Assembly (NCBI GenBank): GCA_045654685.1 | Contig: JAZONV010000026.1 | Location: 1 to 18,639 of the forward strand | Source: RGIG1828 sp045654685 | GTDB taxonomy: Bacteria; Bacillota; Clostridia; UMGS1810 | DNA: 18,639 bases | Direction: 5' to 3' | Shown: positions 13,470 to 18,639 of the stretch, in pieces | Numbering within the stretch: the stretch's first letter is position 1 | How the letters are laid out: each line of letters starts with the position of its first letter | Made by a program: the position numbers and the translations under genes | Notes under the pieces: generated by a model | The model's input: only the letters and a program-made list of their open reading frames with translations | Databases searched by the model: none | What the model was told of the DNA's origin: nothing

Positions 13470-15686
13470 GTGGCTCAGACAGAATATGAAAAAATAACCG
13501 GAACAGTTGAAACCATAATCTTTTCAAATGAAGAAAACGGCTACACCGTGGCTGCAATAGAAACACCGGAGTTTGATTTTGTTGCTGTTGGAACAATGTT
13601 CGGAATAGGTGAGGGGGAAAAAGTCACTCTTACCGGTTCGTGGACAAATCATCCCACATATGGCGAACAGTTCAAAACAGAAATGTATGAAAAATGCATT
13701 CCCACAAGCATTGAAGAAATCAATAAATATCTTTCGTCGGGCATATTGAAAGGCGTAAGAAAAGCAACAGCACAAAAAATCATCGAACACTTTGGTGAAA
13801 AAAGTCTTGAAGTTATCGCAAAAGAACCTTTAAAGCTTTCTCAAATCAAGGGTATTTCAAAGGATAAGGCAATAAGCATAGGAGAAAGCTATGCTATGCA
13901 ACTTGGTACGTCGGAGCTTTTCATATTTCTTCAAAATTACGGAATATCTTCCAATGTGTGCATGAAAATATACAAAAAGCACAGTATTTTTTCAAAAGAC
14001 GTCATTGTAGATAATCCCTATATTCTCTGTGATTCTGATTATGGAGTGAGTTTTAAAAAAGCTGATGAAATAGCGCAACAAAATTCAATTTCTCCCGATA
14101 GCAGAAAAAGAATATGCGCAGGACTTATCTATACTTTGGGATATATGAGACAATTCGGCCATACATATCTTCCTGAAGATGTTCTCTCTCAATATGCGTC
14201 AGAACTTTTAGGCGTATCGCCAGACGGAATGAAAGAACACATAGACTATTTGTGTGAAAATATGACCTTTGTGAGAGAAAAAAGAGAAGACTCTGCCAGA
14301 GTATATCTATATGAATATTATAACTACGAAAAATATGTGGCTGAAAAGATTGTTCGCCTTGCAAAAACCAAATATGCACCCGATGTTGATAATATAGAAA
14401 AACAGATTGACATTGCCGAGATAAAAAGCGGTCTGAAATTTGCACCTTTGCAGCGTTCTGCCATAGGGTTGTGTGCAAGAGAAAGCGTTATGGTTATAAC
14501 CGGTGGACCCGGAACAGGTAAAACAACAATCATAAATGCAATAATTGACATAATGAAATCCGTACGATTAAAAGTGGTTCTCACTGCTCCCACAGGCAGG
14601 GCAGCCAAGAGGATGAGCCAGGTTTGTGACATGGAGGCAAAAACAATTCATCGTCTTTTGGAAGTGAGTTTTTCACAAGGCGAAGAAATAAACTGCGGAT
14701 ATGATGAAGGAAATCCAATAGATGCAGATGTAATTATTGTGGATGAGGTCTCCATGGTTGATGTTGTTCTCATGGATTCTTTTTTGCATGCCGTAAGAAC
14801 CGGAACAAGGGTCATACTGGTTGGTGACTCAAATCAGCTTCCGTCGGTTGGACCCGGAAATGTGCTGAAAGATATAATAGACAGCGAAGTGGTGAGCGTA
14901 ATCAGACTAAGCGAGATTTTTCGTCAGTCGGATTCGGGAATGATTGTATATAATGCTCATGAAGTGAATCAGGGCAGATATCCCGTTTGCAACACAGAAA
15001 ACAGCGATTTTTATTTAAAAAGATGTCACTTGCCTGAAGAAGGTGTTGAATATATATGCGAACTTTGCATATCAAGGCTTAAAAAAACCTATGGTTATGA
15101 GCCTTTTGATATTCAGGTGCTCTCACCCACCAAAAAGGGAATAGCAGGGGTTAATAATCTTAACAAAGTTTTGCAAAAACTTATAAATCCGCCATCTGCT
15201 CACAAAAGAGAAAAAACCTATGGTGAAACCATCTTTCGTGAGGGCGACAAGGTTATGCAGATAAAAAATAACTATGATATAGAATGGGAAAATACAGAAA
15301 GTCATTATCCGGGAAGTGGTATATTTAACGGTGATGTGGGATTCATAAGTGAAATCAACACGGATTTTTCCACTGTGACAGTGATATTTGATGACAAAAA
15401 AGTCACATATGGTTTTTCCGACCTTTCAGAGTTAAGCCTTGCCTACAGCATAACTGTTCACAAAAGTCAGGGCAGCGAATTCCCCGTGGTGATAATGCCA
15501 ATGTTTCCTGCCCCGGGAATGCTTCTCAACCGCAATCTTTTCTACACGGGCATAACAAGAGCAAAAGAACTGGTTGTTCTTGTGGGTAATGAGGAGATTA
15601 TGGCGAAAATGGTTGATAACGACCGGGAGGATAAAAGGTATTCGGGTCTTATGGAGAAATTGAGAGATGAGTATACGGGTTACTGA
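13470..15686 (+). CDS. recD2: RecD2-type 5'-3' DNA helicase
   Basis: The 738-residue protein is an SF1B DNA helicase of the RecD2 type, which works without RecBC. GTG 13470 follows AAGGAGG (13456-13462) by seven bases. An ATG at 13468 overlaps it in another frame and stops after nine codons. An N-terminal OB-like domain (about 1-75) precedes helix-hairpin-helix repeats (about 85-200: LKGVRKATAQKIIEHFG and IKGISKDKAISIG). Helicase motifs are Walker A GGPGTGKTT with Lys351, TAPTGRAAKRM, Walker B VIIVDEVSMVD, VGDSNQLPSVGPG, EIFRQSDSGMIV, and the C-terminal SITVHKSQGSEFP and NLFYTGITRAKE. Length and domain order are normal for RecD2. The family helps at replication forks and in repair; the downstream gene overlaps by 20 bases, so expression is coupled. 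Confidence 0.95.
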   Translation: MAQTEYEKITGTVETIIFSNEENGYTVAAIETPEFDFVAVGTMFGIGEGEKVTLTGSWTNHPTYGEQFKTEMYEKCIPTSIEEINKYLSSGILKGVRKATAQKIIEHFGEKSLEVIAKEPLKLSQIKGISKDKAISIGESYAMQLGTSELFIFLQNYGISSNVCMKIYKKHSIFSKDVIVDNPYILCDSDYGVSFKKADEIAQQNSISPDSRKRICAGLIYTLGYMRQFGHTYLPEDVLSQYASELLGVSPDGMKEHIDYLCENMTFVREKREDSARVYLYEYYNYEKYVAEKIVRLAKTKYAPDVDNIEKQIDIAEIKSGLKFAPLQRSAIGLCARESVMVITGGPGTGKTTIINAIIDIMKSVRLKVVLTAPTGRAAKRMSQVCDMEAKTIHRLLEVSFSQGEEINCGYDEGNPIDADVIIVDEVSMVDVVLMDSFLHAVRTGTRVILVGDSNQLPSVGPGNVLKDIIDSEVVSVIRLSEIFRQSDSGMIVYNAHEVNQGRYPVCNTENSDFYLKRCHLPEEGVEYICELCISRLKKTYGYEPFDIQVLSPTKKGIAGVNNLNKVLQKLINPPSAHKREKTYGETIFREGDKVMQIKNNYDIEWENTESHYPGSGIFNGDVGFISEINTDFSTVTVIFDDKKVTYGFSDLSELSLAYSITVHKSQGSEFPVVIMPMFPAPGMLLNRNLFYTGITRAKELVVLVGNEEIMAKMVDNDREDKRYSGLMEKLRDEYTGY

Positions 15687-16380
15687 TATTATTGCTTTTT
15701 CAAAGGAATTTATATGTGATGTTCTATGGCCTAAAAAGTGCATAAAATGCAACAGAATGGTTGCATTGGGAAAGAAAGAGGCTATTTGCAGAGAATGTGA
15801 ATTGCGTGTTTTGATGAACTCTTCAATTGTCATTGAACCTGACAGATATTTTGAAGAGGTACATTCTGCACTTCCCTACGAAGATCATGTCAGAAAGTAT
15901 ATGATAGATTATAAATTCCATTCTTTCAAATATCTCAGCCATGCTTTTTCGAAAGCTTTGGAAAAGATTATGGAAGGAAGAGATTTTGTTGATACTCACA
16001 AAATTATATGTCCTGTTCCCATACATCATATGAGGGACAGGGAGTATAATCAGTCACTTCTCATAGCAGAGGAGTTGGCTGAAAAATTCTCTTTGGAACT
16101 CTGTCCTGATCTTCTCATTAAAACCAAAAATATAAAACCCATGAGTTCAATGGGATATGCAATGAGACATGCGTCAATCAAGGGTGTTATTGATTTTAAT
16201 CTGAGCTATGATATATATGGAAAGAATGTAATTTTAGTGGATGATATATACACCACAGGTTCAACTGCGGATGAATGTGCTAAAATATTAAGAATGCATG
16301 GATGTGAAAACGTAATTGTTTTAACTTCTTGCTATAGAGATGTAACAAAAGGAGATGTCTGTTTTGCCGATGCAGATTAA
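15667..16380 (+). CDS. comF: ComF-family phosphoribosyltransferase-like protein
   Basis: The 237-residue protein matches the ComF family: an N-terminal zinc-finger-like pair (Cys25, Cys28, Cys41, Cys44) followed by a phosphoribosyltransferase domain. The domain shows CPVPIHHMRDREYNQS near residue 115 and the PRPP loop VILVDDIYTTGST with Asp192/193. ATG 15667 lies inside the end of recD2. In naturally competent bacteria ComF aids handling of incoming single-stranded DNA, and it also occurs in non-competent ones; its enzymatic reaction is not established. Placement directly after a helicase gene supports a DNA-processing role. The other late competence genes (comFA, comEC) are not in the window, so no claim of competence can be made. 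Its last 11 bases overlap the ABC-F gene. Confidence 0.9.
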   Translation: MSIRVTDIIAFSKEFICDVLWPKKCIKCNRMVALGKKEAICRECELRVLMNSSIVIEPDRYFEEVHSALPYEDHVRKYMIDYKFHSFKYLSHAFSKALEKIMEGRDFVDTHKIICPVPIHHMRDREYNQSLLIAEELAEKFSLELCPDLLIKTKNIKPMSSMGYAMRHASIKGVIDFNLSYDIYGKNVILVDDIYTTGSTADECAKILRMHGCENVIVLTSCYRDVTKGDVCFADAD

Positions 16381-18280
16381 TTCATTGTCCAAAAGTTTCG
16401 GAGTGGACATGATTTTAGAAAATATAAATATGAATATTGCTGATAACGAAAAGGTTGGTCTTATTGGTGCAAATGGTGCAGGTAAGACGACGCTTCTTCG
16501 TATAATTGCAGGGGAACTCAGTTTTGATGGCGGTTCCATATTCACACCAAAGGATTCGGAAATAGGATTCTTAAAGCAAAACGCTGTTGAAGATGCCACA
16601 GACACTATGTGGGAAAACATTATGAGTATTTTTTCTCATATCACAGCCTATGAAGAAGAGATGAGAAGTCTGGAAGTGAAAATGTCAGATGCTTCACTTT
16701 CGGAGGAAGAACATCAAAATGTGCTGGATGCATATTCGAGAGTGTCTGCAATGTATGAATCCGGCGGAGGTTTTGAAATTCAGACAAGAATAAACACCGT
16801 TATGAACGGAATGGGATTTGACTCTTTTGATATGAAAAATACAAGAGTCAACACCCTCAGCGGTGGAGAAAAGACAAAGTTTGCATTTGCTAAAATACTT
16901 TTGAAAAATCCCGATGTTCTTTTGCTTGACGAACCAACAAACCATCTTGATTTCCGCACTCTGCAATGGCTCGAAGGATATCTTAAATCATATAAAGGGA
17001 TGATAATAGCCGTTTCCCATGACAGATATTTTCTGGATAGTCTCTGCGATTCAATATATGAAATTGAAAGAAACAAATCCACCAAGTATCCCGGGAACTA
17101 CTCTGCATACCTTGAAGAGAAAAAGAAAAAATATGAGATAGAGCTCAAACACTATGAGGAACAACAGGAAGAAATAAAAAGACTTGAAGATTATGTGAGT
17201 CGTAACAAAGCAAGGGCATCAACTGCAAAAATGGCAAAGAGTAAGCAAAAGACCATAGACCGCATTGAAGTTATGGAAAAACCTGTTCTTATGAATAAGG
17301 CATGCAGATTTAATTTTGAAATGGATTATCCTTCTTATAAGGATGTTCTTTTGACGGAGAATCTTGAACTAAACGTTAATGCAGGCGGGATTTTAAAGAC
17401 AATTGCAAAAAATATTAACCTTGATATAAAACGTGGAGAAAAAGTTGCCATCATCGGTGCAAACGGAATTGGAAAATCCACACTTTTAAATACCCTTGTG
17501 GGAATAAATAACACATACGGCGGTACATTCGAGTTTGGAAGAAATGTTGAAATGAGCTTCTATGATCAGCAGCAAAGACTTCTTCATGAAAAAAGCACCG
17601 TTCTCAATGAAATATGGGACAGATTTCCCAGGATGGATGAATCAGAGGTGAGAACACTTCTCGGAACTGTTCTTTTTACGGATGAAGACGTATTTAAAGA
17701 AGTCTCAAAACTTTCCGGTGGTGAAAGAGCAAGACTTATGATGCTTGTAATAATGATGGAAAGGTCAAACACTCTTCTTCTGGACGAGCCTACAAACCAT
17801 CTTGACCTGTCATCCAAGGAAGCACTTGATACTGCCGTGAAAGATTTTGAGGGTACGGTCATTCTTGTTTCTCATGACAGATATTTTCTTAATAAGACTG
17901 CGGACAAAATTCTCGAAATGACATCTGACGGCATAATGTGCTATAAAGGAAACTACGATGACTATCTGGAATATAAAAATAATTCGGGGCAGGGTACAAA
18001 ACCAACTATAAAGGCGAATGATTCTGCAATGGATTATGAAACACAAAAGCGGAGACAGGCAAATATAAAAAATCTTACAAAAAAACTTTCTCAAACAGAA
18101 GAAAAAATAGAACACATGGAAGCTGAACTTGCAAAGCTGAAAGATGAAATTACACTTGCGGGAGCCGATTACGGCAAGGTGAAAGAGCTCTTTGAAAGAA
18201 GCGAAAAATGTGAAGAAGAACTGAATAATTTGTATGAATTGTGGAATAGTTTAAGTATAGACCTTGAAAACTGCCAATAA
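16370..18280 (+). CDS. ABC-F family ATPase
   Basis: The protein has two ABC ATPase domains and no membrane segment, so it is an ABC-F protein acting on ribosomes rather than a transporter. I chose ATG 16370 (636 residues) because the family usually begins a few residues before LSKSFG. TTG 16364 has better spacing from GGAG (16351-16354), and ATG 16355 touches that site and is unlikely. Domain 1 has GANGAGKTT (Lys39), a short arm insertion, LSGGEKTKFAFAK and LLLDEPTNHLD. The interdomain linker (about residues 245-305) is charged, with RASTAKMAKSKQKTIDRIE. Domain 2 has GANGIGKST (Lys369), LSGGERARLMM and LLLDEPTNHLD, then a Lys/Glu-rich C-terminal coiled coil (about 560-636). The general plan resembles B. 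subtilis YdiF or Uup. Both Walker B glutamates are intact. Antibiotic resistance is possible for ABC-F but nothing shows it here. Confidence 0.92.
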   Translation: MQINSLSKSFGVDMILENINMNIADNEKVGLIGANGAGKTTLLRIIAGELSFDGGSIFTPKDSEIGFLKQNAVEDATDTMWENIMSIFSHITAYEEEMRSLEVKMSDASLSEEEHQNVLDAYSRVSAMYESGGGFEIQTRINTVMNGMGFDSFDMKNTRVNTLSGGEKTKFAFAKILLKNPDVLLLDEPTNHLDFRTLQWLEGYLKSYKGMIIAVSHDRYFLDSLCDSIYEIERNKSTKYPGNYSAYLEEKKKKYEIELKHYEEQQEEIKRLEDYVSRNKARASTAKMAKSKQKTIDRIEVMEKPVLMNKACRFNFEMDYPSYKDVLLTENLELNVNAGGILKTIAKNINLDIKRGEKVAIIGANGIGKSTLLNTLVGINNTYGGTFEFGRNVEMSFYDQQQRLLHEKSTVLNEIWDRFPRMDESEVRTLLGTVLFTDEDVFKEVSKLSGGERARLMMLVIMMERSNTLLLDEPTNHLDLSSKEALDTAVKDFEGTVILVSHDRYFLNKTADKILEMTSDGIMCYKGNYDDYLEYKNNSGQGTKPTIKANDSAMDYETQKRRQANIKNLTKKLSQTEEKIEHMEAELAKLKDEITLAGADYGKVKELFERSEKCEEELNNLYELWNSLSIDLENCQ

Positions 18281-18307
18281 TGTGGATAATTTGCCCAAAA
18301 ATAAAAA

Positions 18308-18342
18308 ATGTTGTTGACAACATATATTGTTTGTGGTATATT
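18308..18342 (+). promoter_or_regulatory. Promoter with palindromic operator-like site upstream of fhs
   Basis: TTGACA (18314-18319), 17 bases and TATATT (18337-18342) form a strong promoter. The inverted repeat ATGTTG (18308-18313) / CAACAT (18318-18323), separated by four bases, covers the -35 box exactly. A repressor bound there would block polymerase, so control of fhs is plausible. The protein is unknown. Confidence 0.65.
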
Positions 18343-18378
18343 AATAAAGCACCGCAACGAGGGGCAATAAAACTTAAG

Positions 18379-18458
18379 AAAATTTTTTAAAAAAATTAAA
18401 AAAAATCGAAAAAAATGGGCAGAGAATTATTCCATTTTCCAAAAGAATATGTTATAAT
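18379..18458 (+). promoter_or_regulatory. Phased A-tracts and proximal -10 box upstream of fhs
   Basis: Runs of A at 18379-18382, 18389-18395, 18398-18405 and 18409-18415 have centres about 9.5-11.5 bases apart, close to one helical turn, which predicts intrinsically bent DNA. TATAAT at 18453-18458 is a perfect -10 box; the matching -35 region is weak, so it may depend on the bend or an activator. The fhs start codon is 34 bases past the end of this box. The 211-base gap after the ABC-F gene holds this, the upstream promoter and no clear terminator. Confidence 0.45.
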
Positions 18459-18491
18459 GGTACACGAGAAAATATATAATGAGAGGTTTCT

Positions 18492-18639
18492 ATGCTTTCT
18501 GATATCGAAATTGCTGAAAAGGCGGAGCTTATAGACATTCGCGAAGTGGCAAAAAAATTGCATCTCACAGAAAACGAATTAGAGCTGTACGGTAAATATA
18601 AAGCAAAAATTTCTTTGCCTAAAGACGCAAAGAAGAATG
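18492..18639 (+). CDS. fhs: Formate-tetrahydrofolate ligase, N-terminal part (3' end outside window)
   Basis: Only 49 codons and one further base are in the window. ATG 18492 follows GAGAGG (18481-18486). The start MLSDIEIAEKAELIDIREVA, followed by KKLHLTENELELYGKYKAKISL, is characteristic of formate-tetrahydrofolate ligase: a short N-terminal helix, then the conserved ELYGKYKAK block. The enzyme makes 10-formyl-tetrahydrofolate from formate, ATP and tetrahydrofolate. It feeds purine synthesis and, in acetogens and many clostridia, the methyl branch of the Wood-Ljungdahl pathway. The ATP-binding and active-site parts lie outside the window, so completeness cannot be judged. It has its own promoter region rather than being part of the preceding operon, although no strong terminator separates them. 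Confidence 0.9.
   Translation, partial: MLSDIEIAEKAELIDIREVAKKLHLTENELELYGKYKAKISLPKDAKKN

Noticed and set aside
18360..18491. Tetrahydrofolate riboswitch upstream of fhs
   Set aside because: The region is nearly pure A/T runs, and I find none of the conserved helices or GC-rich core expected of that riboswitch.

Overview
The window looks like a chromosome segment of a low-GC, Gram-positive anaerobe of the class Clostridia. The basis is AT-rich intergenic DNA, strong AGGAGG-type ribosome binding sites, frequent GTG/TTG starts, several near-consensus sigma-A promoters (TTGACA, 17 bp, TATAAT-like), Clostridia-like EF-Tu/EF-G/S12 sequences and a formate-tetrahydrofolate ligase gene at the right edge. 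Every recognised gene is on the + strand. No rRNA, tRNA, CRISPR array or intact insertion sequence is visible.

Bases 1-1453 are accessory DNA. They hold the C-terminal end of an RHS/YD-repeat protein whose tip resembles a lysozyme/lytic transglycosylase, then a small membrane-anchored protein placed like its immunity partner, an imperfect inverted repeat, a displaced fragment of another YD-repeat gene and a terminator. Bases 1476-5715 carry a two-gene operon for a divergent type IIA topoisomerase (B then A subunit). The A subunit ends exactly in QLSLF, a canonical sliding-clamp-binding peptide. Bases 5719-5966 look like a MITE-like structured repeat. Bases 6006-7818 are a promoter, a SASA-type SGNH esterase gene, a translationally coupled EamA/DMT transporter gene and a terminator.

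Bases 7889-12631 are the str ribosomal operon (rpsL, rpsG, fusA, tuf). It starts from a perfect-consensus promoter with a structured leader and has an unusually long rpsL-rpsG gap. A likely second promoter precedes tuf, and a very strong terminator follows it. The usual neighbours rpoBC and rpsJ are absent, so the operon stands alone.

Bases 12644-18280 form a second tightly packed operon: an endonuclease/exonuclease/phosphatase-fold hydrolase, RecD2-type helicase, ComF-type phosphoribosyltransferase and ABC-F ATPase. RecD2 and ComF connect it to DNA repair and uptake. The window ends with a regulated-looking upstream region (a palindrome over the -35 box, helically phased A-tracts, and a second -10 box) in front of the first 49 codons of fhs.

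The strongest leads for new biology are the toxin/immunity-like module at the left edge and the clamp-motif topoisomerase with an altered quinolone pocket.
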